From NCBI GenBank assembly GCA_963628435.1, contig CAVGEY010000006.1, positions 1-64,000 on the forward strand: 64,000 nt of DNA. The letters run 5' to 3'. A program made the translations under genes and the position numbers. This document shows positions 7,669-17,068 of this stretch, one piece after another. Each line of letters starts with the position of its first letter. The first letter of the stretch is position 1. The notes below the pieces were generated by a model that was given only the letters and a program-made list of their open reading frames with translations, ran no database searches and had not been told where the DNA came from. Source of the DNA: CAKSQF01 sp963628435. Lineage in GTDB: Bacteria; Bacillota; Clostridia; Oscillospirales; CAG-272.

Positions 7669-9057
7669 TTGTTGGTTTTTTCATCGCTTACCATGCTGTT
7701 TCTCTTTCTTCCGATAACTTTTTCGGCGGTATACATCTGCCCGAAAAAGCTGAAAAACGCCGCAATTCTTCTCTTTTCCCTACTCTTCTATCTTGTAGGT
7801 GAGCCGAGATTTTTCATTCTTCTGCCCTTCTGCGCCTTATGGAGCTATCTGTTCGGACTCGCGCTGTCGTCCGAAAAGCGTTCGGCAAAATCAAAGAAAA
7901 TCATTCTCGCGTTATCGGTAATCGGGGGACTTTTTCCGCTCTTTTTCTTCAAATACACCGATTTTTTCATTAAATCGGCAAACAGCCTGCTCGGCATTTC
8001 GCTTCCGCTTACCGGCATTTCTCTCCCCGTCGGAATAAGTTTTTACACTTTTCAGTCGGTTTCATACAACATCGACATTTACCGCGGAAATGCGAAAGCC
8101 GAAAAAAACATCATATCTTATGCCGCCTATTTGTGTCTGTTTCCGCAGCTCGTGGCGGGCCCGATTGTCCGTTATTCGGACATCGCGGAACAGCTTCCCG
8201 ACAGAAAGGCAAATCTGTCCGATCTGTCATACGGAATTTTGCGTTTTGCAGCGGGGCTCTCGAAAAAGGTGATTTTGGCCGACAGCTTCGGTCTGCTCTG
8301 CACGGCATACGCCGACTCGGCATCGAAATCGGCATTATTCGCGTGGATTTCGGCAATATCATACACACTCAGAATTTATTTTGACTTTTCGGGCTATTCG
8401 GACATGGCGATAGGGCTCGGACGGATGCTCGGCTTCGTATTCCCCGAAAACTTCGACTATCCTTACACCGCACATTCGATAAGCGAATTCTGGCGCAGAT
8501 GGCACATCACGCTGTCGTCTTGGTTTCGCGACTATGTCTACATTCCGCTTGGCGGAAACCGACGCGGAAAACTGCGCACCGTCTTAAATCTTGCGGCAGT
8601 ATGGGCGCTTACGGGGCTTTGGCACGGTGCGGATTACACATTCGTTATATGGGGACTGATGTACGGGCTGCTCATAGCCGCCGAAAAAACATTTTCGGGC
8701 GGATTCTTTGAAAGACACCGTCATATCGGCAGGATATACACACTCTTTTTTACTGTTATCGGATTTGTGATTTTCAGCGCAGACGGCATCGGGGCGGCAG
8801 TGAAAATGTTTTCCGAAATGGTTTGCGTTAATCTGCCCTTCTGCACCGCGGAAACGCTCTATTATCTGAAAAGTTTTCTTCCGCTGCTCATTATCGGAGC
8901 CGTCGGCTCCACTCCCGCCGTCAAAAAGCTCTTCGGAAAACTTCCCGAGATTGTGCGAAACATCGCCGTTCCGATTCTTACGGCAGTCGGACTCATTATA
9001 TCCACCGCCTATCTTGTCGACGGCAGTTTCAACCCGTTTCTCTATTTCAGATTCTGA
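7669..9057 (+). CDS. Membrane-bound O-acyltransferase (MBOAT, AlgI/DltB-like)
   Basis: A polytopic membrane protein of 462 residues with the family signature EFWRRWHITLSSWFRDY near 273-289 and the catalytic His in GLWHGADYT near 320. MBOAT proteins of this class move acetyl or acyl groups from the cytoplasm to extracellular glycans, in concert with an AlgJ/AlgX-like partner; the next gene encodes such a partner. The start is a TTG behind a strong AGGGGGTG site; an ATG eight codons later is the alternative. The acceptor polymer is unknown; peptidoglycan, teichoic acid or an exopolysaccharide are all possible. Confidence 0.93.
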   Translation: MLVFSSLTMLFLFLPITFSAVYICPKKLKNAAILLFSLLFYLVGEPRFFILLPFCALWSYLFGLALSSEKRSAKSKKIILALSVIGGLFPLFFFKYTDFFIKSANSLLGISLPLTGISLPVGISFYTFQSVSYNIDIYRGNAKAEKNIISYAAYLCLFPQLVAGPIVRYSDIAEQLPDRKANLSDLSYGILRFAAGLSKKVILADSFGLLCTAYADSASKSALFAWISAISYTLRIYFDFSGYSDMAIGLGRMLGFVFPENFDYPYTAHSISEFWRRWHITLSSWFRDYVYIPLGGNRRGKLRTVLNLAAVWALTGLWHGADYTFVIWGLMYGLLIAAEKTFSGGFFERHRHIGRIYTLFFTVIGFVIFSADGIGAAVKMFSEMVCVNLPFCTAETLYYLKSFLPLLIIGAVGSTPAVKKLFGKLPEIVRNIAVPILTAVGLIISTAYLVDGSFNPFLYFRF

Positions 9058-9102
9058 TTTTCGGCCGACATTTTCGTAAAATTCCGAGAGAGGAGACGCA
9101 CC

Positions 9103-10206
9103 GTGCGAGAAAAAGCAAACAGAATTTCAAATACGGCCACCGTAATAATATTTTTTTCGTTTATTTTCGGATTCGCCCTGATTCTGCTTATCACGCCCGA
9201 TGTCGATTATCTGACATCCGAGCGTCGGCAGGCGGCAGCGCTGCCTCCCGTAAGCAAGATTGCAGACGGCGACTATGCCGAAAAACTTGAGAGTTATCTT
9301 GCCGACAACTTCCCCGCACGGGATATTTTCAGGCGGGTAAAAGTGAGTTTCGCAAGCGATGTCCTTATGCAGTCGGATGTGAACGGCTATCGGAAATCGG
9401 ATGGCAGCGAATACGGCATGGTCTATCCGACAAATCTGTCAAGAGTCGGAAAAAACTCCGAACTTTTCGAAAACATCGCCGCCGAATATTTTGCCGAAAG
9501 CAAGATTTACTACACATTGATTCCCGACAAGAGCAGTTATCTTGCCGACTGTATGACAGTCGACCTTGAAGATTTCGAAAATATCTTTTCGGATACACTC
9601 GGAAATTATGCGGAGTATATAGATATTTCGGGGGAACTGTCGGGGCAGTCTTATTTTAATACCGACATTCACTGGAAACAGGAAAAGCTGTCCGGCGTCT
9701 TGTCAAAGCTGTCGGATGTCATGGGATTTGAACTTTTCGACACGTCCGAATGCACACTTAAATCGGCAGGCGATTTTTACGGCGTTCTTTACGGGCAGGC
9801 GGCTTTTTCCGGGATAGATAAAGACAGTCTGAACTACATTGACTGCGACATTATAAAGGGCTGCAAACTGACTGCCGACGGCAAAACTTCTGCGGTATAT
9901 GATTTGGCGGCAGCTGAAAGTTCGGACGACAAATACGATCTTTTTCTCGGCGGGGAGGCTGCCGTCACACTGATCGAAAACGATTCGGCAAGCAGTGGGC
10001 GCAGGCTGATAGTTTTCCGCGACAGCTTTGCGAGAAGTCTTGTTCCGCTGATGCTGAAAAGTTACGATGAGGTTGTTCTTATCGATCTCAGATGGATAAA
10101 ATCGGGAATGCTTGACGAATACGCGGACATTCTGTCCGACGGCGCCGACACCGATGTTCTGTTTATATCAAGCACTCAGGTGCTCAACAGTATGGTATAC
10201 AAATAA
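9103..10206 (+). CDS. DHHW-family (AlgJ/AlgX-like) surface O-acetylation protein
   Basis: The protein is 367 residues with one N-terminal membrane anchor (about 12-33) and an extracellular SGNH-like domain. It carries the TDIHWKQE motif near 187-194, the DxHW signature of DHHW proteins, and RDSFARSL near 305, the usual Ser region of the family. It probably completes transfer of acetyl groups delivered by the MBOAT protein to a surface glycan. The start is GTG after GAGAGGAG. The gene ends 22 bp before a strong terminator, closing the fucosidase to O-acetylation gene run. Confidence 0.85.
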   Translation: MREKANRISNTATVIIFFSFIFGFALILLITPDVDYLTSERRQAAALPPVSKIADGDYAEKLESYLADNFPARDIFRRVKVSFASDVLMQSDVNGYRKSDGSEYGMVYPTNLSRVGKNSELFENIAAEYFAESKIYYTLIPDKSSYLADCMTVDLEDFENIFSDTLGNYAEYIDISGELSGQSYFNTDIHWKQEKLSGVLSKLSDVMGFELFDTSECTLKSAGDFYGVLYGQAAFSGIDKDSLNYIDCDIIKGCKLTADGKTSAVYDLAAAESSDDKYDLFLGGEAAVTLIENDSASSGRRLIVFRDSFARSLVPLMLKSYDEVVLIDLRWIKSGMLDEYADILSDGADTDVLFISSTQVLNSMVYK

Positions 10207-10227
10207 TTATACGGCATTGCTTAATTG

Positions 10228-10278
10228 ACGGCGTGTGAAATCGGCTTCGGTATCCGAACTTTCACACGCCGTTTTCAT
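10228..10278 (+). terminator. Intrinsic terminator after the DHHW gene
   Basis: Eleven-base stem GGCGTGTGAAA/TTTCACACGCC followed by a T-rich stretch. Confidence 0.85.
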
Positions 10279-10314
10279 TTTTCGCGATTGTTGAAATTTG
10301 TTGTTTGAAAACTA

Positions 10315-10343
10315 TTGCAAACAAATCGGTTATATGCTAAAAT
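10315..10343 (+). promoter_or_regulatory. Promoter for the large secreted protein
   Basis: TTGCAA, 17 bp, TAAAAT, about 65 bp before the start codon. Confidence 0.6.
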
Positions 10344-10410
10344 ATTAAAATAGATTTATATACATTTTTTTATTTATCCGATTCACAGATTCTCTCAAGG
10401 GGTACTCGAT

Positions 10411-13407
10411 ATGCAAAGATCCGAAAGGTCAACAAACAAAAGAAGAATAACCGCCGCGGTGCTTGCCGCCGCCGCTCTTTTTTCGGCATGTGCCGCCGCT
10501 TTGACGTCGGTTTTCAATACCGCCGACAAGCAGCCCGCCGTTTCGTCATCCGAAATATGCAATTCGGCATCGGCGGTTGACGACGGAAATGACACATATA
10601 TGCTTGACCCTTCCGGAAATCTTCTCCTGAAAAAAGACGGAGACGATTATTCGACAACGCTCGCGGATATATCGGCAAGCAGCATCTGCCTTTCCGACGG
10701 CAGATTTGTCTGTGTCGGACTTGACGGATCTATTTTCACAACCGACAAAAACGGCTCGGACAGGCAGCTTTTATTCGCATCCGCAATGGCGGACGGGCCG
10801 CTCGCGGTGGCGAAAAGCGGAATCTGGTACAAATCGGGCGACAGGCTTATGCACATAAAAGACGGTGAATATCCCGTCTGCGCGACAACCGTCGATAATT
10901 TTGCCGCCATCAATATGATTTCCGAAACCGAAATCAGGCTGTACGCCGAAAATCCCGATTACATTCAGGAGGAAAGCGGCGGCGAATATGATTTTGAAGA
11001 GGAAAACGATCAATACATAGCCTATCTTTTTTCTCCCGAAACGGGATATACCGTTCTGTATGACGAAAATCTGGAGGACACCGACAATCAGGTGACCGTA
11101 GAATCGCTGGCAAACGGTTCGGCGACAACGATAAACGGCGTAGCCTTCCCGTTTGCCGATTATCCGGTCGGCTCCTTCTTCACGAAAAACGGCGGCTCAT
11201 GTACCTGCCACAATCAGGGTATATGCGTATCGTCGCCCGCACGCTGCAACTGTATGAGATACTACCCGACAGGTGTCAAGGCGACCTGCACGGTCGACCT
11301 TTATTCATCGCAGTGCTACGGTTTCGCGCGTTTCTGCCAATGGCGCGCTTACGGATATTTCGATGTCGAAAGCAAAAAATTCTACAACGCATTCGGCAGC
11401 AAGCTGAGCGGAGGAAAATGGACGGCGAATACCATTAAAGAAGTTTTCACCTCGGTCGGCCCCGGCGGACATCTGCGTACCGGAAGCGGACATTCGCTCT
11501 TTGTTATGCAGGTAAGTTCAACCGGTTTTATAACATACGAATGCAATATGTCGAGAACCGGAAAAAACTGCATAATTTACACACGCACATGGACATGGGA
11601 TTCGTTCTACTCGAAATACGGCTCCCGTGATATGCTCTTCTATAACATGCCGACAAATCTCGACAACACGGGTGAAATTATCGGCAGCGACGACATGACA
11701 CCCGGCACATATCAGACTCTCGCCGACATTCTCAACATGAGAGAAAAGCCGACAACATCTTCGGCAATTATCGCGCAGATTCCCGATCAGACAATTCTTA
11801 CAATTACCGAAGTAACGAAAGTCGGCGGATATTACTGGGGATATACCACATACGATGACAAGAACGGATGGGTCAGACTTGACTATGCCGTTCCGATTTC
11901 GGGTAAGGTCAAATCGATAAAAATCACTTCCCCGCCATCCAAAACAACCTATTTTGTAGGCGACTCACTTGATACCACGGGGCTTGAGGTGACTGCGTAT
12001 TTTTCGGACGGAACATCGGTTGTGATTGACGGCTACACCTGCACGGGATACAATATGTCAACCGCGGGCAACTATACCGTTCGTGTATCGGCAAGCGGAT
12101 TTTCGGACACATTTGCCATCACAGTCTACAAAAAAATGATTTATCCTACATCGGTTAAGCTCAGCACCGACAGTACGGTATCGATTAAAGGCGATAACTA
12201 CGAGCTCGGTGTAACCTTGCAGCCGTCGGATACAACTCAGAGAAAACTTGTATGGACATCATCGAATGAATCGGTCGCCACCGTTTCGGCATCGGGTGCG
12301 GTTGTGATCAAGAGTGCGGGCAAGGCCGAAATCACGGTAACTACCGAAAACAATCTTACCGCGACCATGTCGATTGTCGCGATTGAAATGCCGAGCGGTA
12401 CCGAATGGTCGGTTGACGCCGACGGAAATCCGCTTCCCGCGCTTCCCGACGGTATCGATCCGCAGGACTATTCGATAAGATACAGGACAAAGAAAACCGA
12501 CGGAAAATGGTCTGAATGGGTATATTCGGCCATTCCCAACAACATCGGAGTCGAAGTACAGTGTCAGTTCCGCTCGTTCACAATGACATTCATTTCCGAC
12601 GGCAAAGACATTTACGAGCCTGCGGCGGTCGATGTAAACACCTATATTGACATAAGCAAATACACGCTCGAAAAAGAGGGATATATTTTTGCCGGATGGT
12701 TTTCCACCAACAGAGCCGCACTCGCGCTCGACCGCAAATATGCCGTCGGCAAAGAGGTTAAGATAACAGGCGACCTTACACTGTACGCGGGCTGGATTGA
12801 GATCGAAAGAGCAGATGCCGATCCCGGCGACAAATACGCCGACGGCGGAACGGTTGAAGGCTTCTCCGTAATCGGAACCGAAGTAAAGGCGGATGAAAAA
12901 TCGGTCGGCATACGGTTCCTGACCAGAATAAGCAAATCGGTGCTTGACGACATTCAAAAGCTGCACGCCGACAACGCTCTCCCGAACAATCTCTCATCCA
13001 CGTCCAAGAAAATCGGTTACGGAACGGTTGTCATAATGAAATCGGCGTTGAGCGGCGATTTGACAAAAGGCAGTACAACAAACAAATATCTGTCCGGCAA
13101 AAAGGCGCTTATCGTTCCCGCAACAAACATTTACGCCGAATATTCGGACTATATAGTTTACGATGCGCTTGTCAACGGATATGACAAGAATTACTACGAC
13201 GTCGATTTCGTTGCGCGTCCGTACATCACATATCTCGATGCAAACGGATTCGAACACACTTATTATTTCACCTACACGGGAGAAGGTTCGACAGGCGGCG
13301 GCATTACGGCAAATCTTCACGAGGTTGCCGACAAAGCCTACGAGAGCGGCGACAATCTTACAAAACACATGATAGAAGATTACATCTACTCAAAATACGG
13401 TGAGTAA
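10411..13407 (+). CDS. Large secreted multidomain protein: CHAP-like, SH3b, Big and InlB-repeat domains
   Basis: The 998 residues begin with a basic stretch and a hydrophobic segment (about 13-34), a signal peptide or anchor. After a degenerate repeat-like N-terminal region comes a cysteine-rich, papain-like domain (about 240-416). It has a candidate nucleophile in SSQCYGFARF near 302 and His in SGHSLFV near 361, which resembles CHAP amidases. An SH3b domain (about 430-495), a Big_3-like domain (500-573), a Big_2 domain (575-660), an InlB-type repeat with GYIFAGWF (723-795) and a clostridial surface domain (803-998) follow. I infer a cell-wall-binding hydrolase or adhesin. No sortase motif is seen. 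The gene is monocistronic with its own promoter. Confidence 0.75.
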   Translation: MQRSERSTNKRRITAAVLAAAALFSACAAALTSVFNTADKQPAVSSSEICNSASAVDDGNDTYMLDPSGNLLLKKDGDDYSTTLADISASSICLSDGRFVCVGLDGSIFTTDKNGSDRQLLFASAMADGPLAVAKSGIWYKSGDRLMHIKDGEYPVCATTVDNFAAINMISETEIRLYAENPDYIQEESGGEYDFEEENDQYIAYLFSPETGYTVLYDENLEDTDNQVTVESLANGSATTINGVAFPFADYPVGSFFTKNGGSCTCHNQGICVSSPARCNCMRYYPTGVKATCTVDLYSSQCYGFARFCQWRAYGYFDVESKKFYNAFGSKLSGGKWTANTIKEVFTSVGPGGHLRTGSGHSLFVMQVSSTGFITYECNMSRTGKNCIIYTRTWTWDSFYSKYGSRDMLFYNMPTNLDNTGEIIGSDDMTPGTYQTLADILNMREKPTTSSAIIAQIPDQTILTITEVTKVGGYYWGYTTYDDKNGWVRLDYAVPISGKVKSIKITSPPSKTTYFVGDSLDTTGLEVTAYFSDGTSVVIDGYTCTGYNMSTAGNYTVRVSASGFSDTFAITVYKKMIYPTSVKLSTDSTVSIKGDNYELGVTLQPSDTTQRKLVWTSSNESVATVSASGAVVIKSAGKAEITVTTENNLTATMSIVAIEMPSGTEWSVDADGNPLPALPDGIDPQDYSIRYRTKKTDGKWSEWVYSAIPNNIGVEVQCQFRSFTMTFISDGKDIYEPAAVDVNTYIDISKYTLEKEGYIFAGWFSTNRAALALDRKYAVGKEVKITGDLTLYAGWIEIERADADPGDKYADGGTVEGFSVIGTEVKADEKSVGIRFLTRISKSVLDDIQKLHADNALPNNLSSTSKKIGYGTVVIMKSALSGDLTKGSTTNKYLSGKKALIVPATNIYAEYSDYIVYDALVNGYDKNYYDVDFVARPYITYLDANGFEHTYYFTYTGEGSTGGGITANLHEVADKAYESGDNLTKHMIEDYIYSKYGE

Positions 13408-13451
13408 TCATACTATCGGAACTAACGGAGAGTTTTGGAATTTACGAATCT

Positions 13452-14240
13452 ATGAGAACTGTTATAAAAATCGGTACATCTACACTCACTCATCCCACCG
13501 GCAACATAAACATCAGACGTGTGGAGAAACTCTGCAAGACGGTCAGCGATCTTAAAAACGCGGGAAACGAGATTATACTCGTTTCATCGGGCGCTATCGC
13601 CATGGGTATGGGAAAACTGAAACTTCATCACCGCCCGACCGATATGCCGACAAAGCAGGCAGCCGCGGCGGTCGGACAATGCGAACTTATGTACAGCTAT
13701 GACAGAATGTTCGGAGAATACAATCATACCGTCGCGCAGATTCTGATAACAGGCGCCGATCTGAGTTCGGATGAAAGAAGAAATAATTTCGGCAACACTG
13801 TATCGCGGCTGCTTGAGCTGTCCGCTCTGCCGATAATAAACGAGAACGACACGGTCGCAACCGATGAGATTTCGGTCGGCGACAATGATACGCTTGCGGC
13901 GATAGTCGCAACCGCTCTTTCCGCCGATCTTCTGATTCTGCTGTCGGATATTGAGGGGCTATACACAGACGATCCGCACAAAAATCCGAATGCGAAAATC
14001 ATTTCGAGAGTTGACAGAATAACTCCCGAAATAATCGCTCTTGCGGGCGGTGCGGGCGGTGAGCTCGGCACCGGCGGCATGGCGACAAAAATCGCGGCGG
14101 CCGGAATTGCGACAGAGGCGGGCATCCCGATGGTAATCGCATCGGGAGAATCTCCCGAATGTCTTTACGATATCTTTTCGGGAGCGGATGTCGGCACCTA
14201 TTTTGTCGGCAGAAAGGACGGCAAAAGTGACAACGGCTGA
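13452..14240 (+). CDS. proB: Glutamate 5-kinase
   Basis: The first step of proline synthesis: ATP-dependent phosphorylation of glutamate. The amino-acid kinase fold begins with KIGTSTLT and shows INENDTVA near 137 and the GTGGMATKI loop near 205. The product is 262 residues, so the C-terminal PUA domain present in 360-residue ProB proteins is absent. Short ProB forms are known in other Firmicutes. It overlaps proA by 14 bp, so the two are probably translated together and make the ProB-ProA complex that passes unstable glutamyl phosphate. Confidence 0.95.
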   Translation: MRTVIKIGTSTLTHPTGNINIRRVEKLCKTVSDLKNAGNEIILVSSGAIAMGMGKLKLHHRPTDMPTKQAAAAVGQCELMYSYDRMFGEYNHTVAQILITGADLSSDERRNNFGNTVSRLLELSALPIINENDTVATDEISVGDNDTLAAIVATALSADLLILLSDIEGLYTDDPHKNPNAKIISRVDRITPEIIALAGGAGGELGTGGMATKIAAAGIATEAGIPMVIASGESPECLYDIFSGADVGTYFVGRKDGKSDNG

Positions 14241-15486
14241 AATGCTTATTGCCGCAAAGAGTTGCTGCGGCGCGGTTTCGGCGGCAAGCGGAAAGCAAAG
14301 AAACGACGCTCTCTATGCTATGGCGAGGCGTCTTATCGAACATAAAGACGATATTTTGGCGGAAAATGCCGCCGATGTCGCCGCGGCGTCCGATCATCTG
14401 AGCGCATCGATGATTGACAGGCTGACACTGAGCGAAAGCCGCATAAAAGATATGGCAAAAGGAATAACCGATGTGGCAGGTCTTGACGACCCCGTCGGCA
14501 GACTGCTCGAAAGCCGTACTCTCCGAAACGGTCTTTATCTTGAAAAACGTTCGGTATCTATCGGGCTTATCTCGATAATTTACGAGAGCAGACCGAATGT
14601 AACATCAGATGCCGCGGCGCTCTGCATCAAGTCGGGCAACTGCTGTCTGCTCCGCACCGGCAGAGACGCGATAAGATCTTCATGTGCCATTGTTTCGGCG
14701 CTGCGCGAGGGACTTGCCGATGTCGGTCTGCCGAAAGACAGTATATGTCTTGTACGGGACACCGACCACAAATCGGCAAATGAAATAATGACGGCGGTCG
14801 GTATCGTCGATCTGCTTATCCCGAGAGGGGGCGCATCGCTTATAAACAGCTGTGTGCAGAATGCGAAAGTACCCGTATTGCGTACGGGTACGGGAATCTG
14901 CCACATATATGTTGACAAAGACGCCGATTTTGAGAAGGCGCTGAACATTATCGAAAACGCGAAGGCACAGCGTCCGTCGGTCTGCAACGCCGCGGAGGTC
15001 TGTCTTGTTCACAGCGGCATAGCGGCCGATTTTCTGCCGCTTCTGAAAGAAAGACTGACCGATATGCGCGCGGCACGCGGTCTTACACCGGTTGAACTGA
15101 GACTTGACGGCAGATGCGCGAAAATAATTAACGGCAAGCCTGCCTGTGAGCGTGATTTTGACACCGAATTTCTTGACTACATTCTTGCGGTCGGTCTTGT
15201 CGATTCAGCGCAGGATGCGGTAAGACACATAGCGGCTCACTCGACCGGACATTCGGAGGCAATCATCACCGAAAACGGCGAAACCGCCGATTTCTTTATA
15301 AATTCGGTTGACAGCGCGGCAGTCTATGTGAACGCTTCAACGAGATTCACCGACGGAGGTCAGTTCGGGCTCGGCTGCGAAATGGGAATTTCCACTCAAA
15401 AGCTCCATGCACGAGGACCTGTCGGGCTCTGCGAGCTAACATCATACAAGTACATTATCCGCGGAAACGGACAGACAAGGCAATAA
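14227..15486 (+). CDS. proA: Gamma-glutamyl phosphate reductase
   Basis: An NADPH-dependent enzyme that converts glutamyl phosphate to glutamate semialdehyde. The aldehyde-dehydrogenase-like fold carries YESRPNVTSDAA near 118-129 and the catalytic Cys in QRPSVCNAAE near 252. I start it at GTG 14227, eight bases after AAGGA, giving 419 residues. An upstream in-frame start would add 13 residues inside proB. A palindrome and T-run downstream separate it from proC. Confidence 0.95.
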   Translation: MTTAEMLIAAKSCCGAVSAASGKQRNDALYAMARRLIEHKDDILAENAADVAAASDHLSASMIDRLTLSESRIKDMAKGITDVAGLDDPVGRLLESRTLRNGLYLEKRSVSIGLISIIYESRPNVTSDAAALCIKSGNCCLLRTGRDAIRSSCAIVSALREGLADVGLPKDSICLVRDTDHKSANEIMTAVGIVDLLIPRGGASLINSCVQNAKVPVLRTGTGICHIYVDKDADFEKALNIIENAKAQRPSVCNAAEVCLVHSGIAADFLPLLKERLTDMRAARGLTPVELRLDGRCAKIINGKPACERDFDTEFLDYILAVGLVDSAQDAVRHIAAHSTGHSEAIITENGETADFFINSVDSAAVYVNASTRFTDGGQFGLGCEMGISTQKLHARGPVGLCELTSYKYIIRGNGQTRQ

Positions 15487-15494
15487 ATGCCGAA

Positions 15495-15556
15495 CATATC
15501 GGCAGGCGATATAAGTAAAGTAAAACATATATCGGCAGACGATATATGTTTTTTAT
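15495..15556 (+). terminator. Twin palindromes and T-run between proA and proC
   Basis: ATATCGGCAGGCGATAT (15496-15512) is followed by a longer near-copy whose ten-base arms ACATATATCG/CGATATATGT (15525-15549) run into a T-tract. The second hairpin reads as an intrinsic terminator or attenuator, though its stem is AT-rich. Confidence 0.55.
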
Positions 15557-15578
15557 TCCGAAAGGTTTGGTCATAAAA

Positions 15579-16397
15579 ATGAGCGAAAAATACACACTCG
15601 GATTCATCGGAGTCGGTAATATGGGCGGTTCGCTTGCCCGCGCCGCCGAAAAAAACACAAAATCGATTATTCTGTCGGGCGGTCGGAGCGGCAGAGCCTC
15701 CGCTCTTTCAAGCGAACTTTCGGTTTCGTGCGGAAACAATACCGACGTGGCAAGATATGCCGAATATATAATTTTGGGAGTCAAACCGCAGATTGTTTTC
15801 GATGTGATTTCGGAAATATCCGACATTCTGAAAGAGCGCGCGAATGAAGGGGGCAAAATCTGCATTGTCAGCATGGCGGCGGGAATCGAAATCAAATCAA
15901 TAGAGGCGGCGCTTCCCGCAGAATTCCCGATTATACGCATCATGCCGAACACACCCGTATCAATCGGAAAAGGGGTTATACTTTATACCGCAAATTCGGC
16001 GGCGCAGTCTTTTATCGCGGATTTTCGGGAGCTTTTTTCAAAAGCCGGTGAATTTATCGAGATAAAAGAATCGCTTTTCAATGCCGGTACGGCAATGTCG
16101 GGATGCTCTCCCGCGTTTGTCGATATTTTCGTTGACGCGCTTGCAGACGGCGGAGTACGCTGCGGACTTACGCGTGAAATTTCTCTGAAGCTTGCCGCCG
16201 CAACCGTTTCGGGAGCCGCGGAACTGATTTCGGCAAGCGGCAGGCATCCCGATGTGCTGCGCGACGAAGTATGTTCTCCGGGCGGAAGCACGATAGAGGG
16301 CGTATCCGTACTTGAGCGCGGAGGATTTCGCGCGATTGTTTCGGATGCGGTGGCAGCAGCCGAAAAAAAGAGCGCCGAACTCGGAAAAAAGAAATAA
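15579..16397 (+). CDS. proC: Pyrroline-5-carboxylate reductase
   Basis: The last step of proline synthesis: NAD(P)H reduction of pyrroline-5-carboxylate. The Rossmann motif GFIGVGNMG opens the protein, ILGVKPQ and RIMPNTPV follow, and the C-terminal dimerisation domain has VCSPGGSTIEGV. The length of 272 residues is normal. I choose ATG 15579 (MSEKYTLGF); the longer frame from 15546 starts in the terminator palindrome. GAAAGG lies about 13 bases upstream, so the ribosome site is only moderate. Confidence 0.95.
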   Translation: MSEKYTLGFIGVGNMGGSLARAAEKNTKSIILSGGRSGRASALSSELSVSCGNNTDVARYAEYIILGVKPQIVFDVISEISDILKERANEGGKICIVSMAAGIEIKSIEAALPAEFPIIRIMPNTPVSIGKGVILYTANSAAQSFIADFRELFSKAGEFIEIKESLFNAGTAMSGCSPAFVDIFVDALADGGVRCGLTREISLKLAAATVSGAAELISASGRHPDVLRDEVCSPGGSTIEGVSVLERGGFRAIVSDAVAAAEKKSAELGKKK

Positions 16398-16408
16398 ACA
16401 GAACACAA

Positions 16409-16446
16409 CAGACGGATACGGAGGCTCTCCGTATCCGTCTGCTTTT
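16409..16446 (+). terminator. Intrinsic terminator after proC
   Basis: Fourteen-base perfect stem (CAGACGGATACGGA and its complement) with a 5-nt loop and CTTTT. Confidence 0.9.
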
Positions 16447-16470
16447 CAAAAAAAAATTTACAAATTATTA

Positions 16471-16499
16471 TGGTCAAACCGCCTTTTCTATGATATAAT
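16471..16499 (+). promoter_or_regulatory. Promoter for ruvCAB
   Basis: TGGTCA, 17 bp, TATAAT, followed about 37 bp later by the ruvC start. Confidence 0.5.
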
Positions 16500-16535
16500 A
16501 AGATGATATATTCTGTCGAATGCGGAGGTGTTAAA

Positions 16536-17036
16536 TTGATTATTCTCGGTATCGATCCCGGAATTGCGATTGTCGGATACGGCATTATCGAATACAAAAA
16601 TTCGCGTTTCCGCACCCTTGCATTCGGTGCAATACAGACTCCCGCCCACACGCCCGTGGAAAGCCGCCTTTTACAGATACACAAAGAGCTGTCGGAACTT
16701 ATAGATCTATATCATCCCGATGCCATGGCGGTCGAGGAACTTTTTTTCAACACGAACGCAACAACCGGAATTATTGTTGCCGAGGCGAGAGGAATTATTC
16801 TTCTGTGTGCCGCCGAGAAAAAAGTCGCCGTTTACGAATACACACCGCTTCAGGTTAAGCAGGCGGTTGTCGGATACGGAAAAGCCACAAAAGCTCAGGT
16901 AATTCTCATGGTCAAGACATTTCTCTCTCTTGCCGATCCGCCGAAACTCGACGACACCTGCGATGCACTTGCAATCGCGATATGTCATGCGCATACCGGC
17001 GGCAGCCGTCTTCGCGAATTTTACAATCTCCGCTGA
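16536..17036 (+). CDS. ruvC: Holliday junction resolvase RuvC
   Basis: An endonuclease that cuts Holliday junctions during recombination, with RuvAB. The RNase-H-like fold begins at IILGIDPG (first catalytic Asp), has the Glu in VEELFF and the C-terminal acidic pair in DDTCDALAIA. The start is TTG 16536, five bases behind GGAGGTG. The track frame from 16503 begins within the promoter region. Length is 166 residues, normal for RuvC. It heads the ruvC-ruvA-ruvB operon. Confidence 0.96.
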   Translation: MIILGIDPGIAIVGYGIIEYKNSRFRTLAFGAIQTPAHTPVESRLLQIHKELSELIDLYHPDAMAVEELFFNTNATTGIIVAEARGIILLCAAEKKVAVYEYTPLQVKQAVVGYGKATKAQVILMVKTFLSLADPPKLDDTCDALAIAICHAHTGGSRLREFYNLR

Positions 17037-17068
17037 CTTATTCGGCGGAAAAGCAAAGGAGCATGAAT

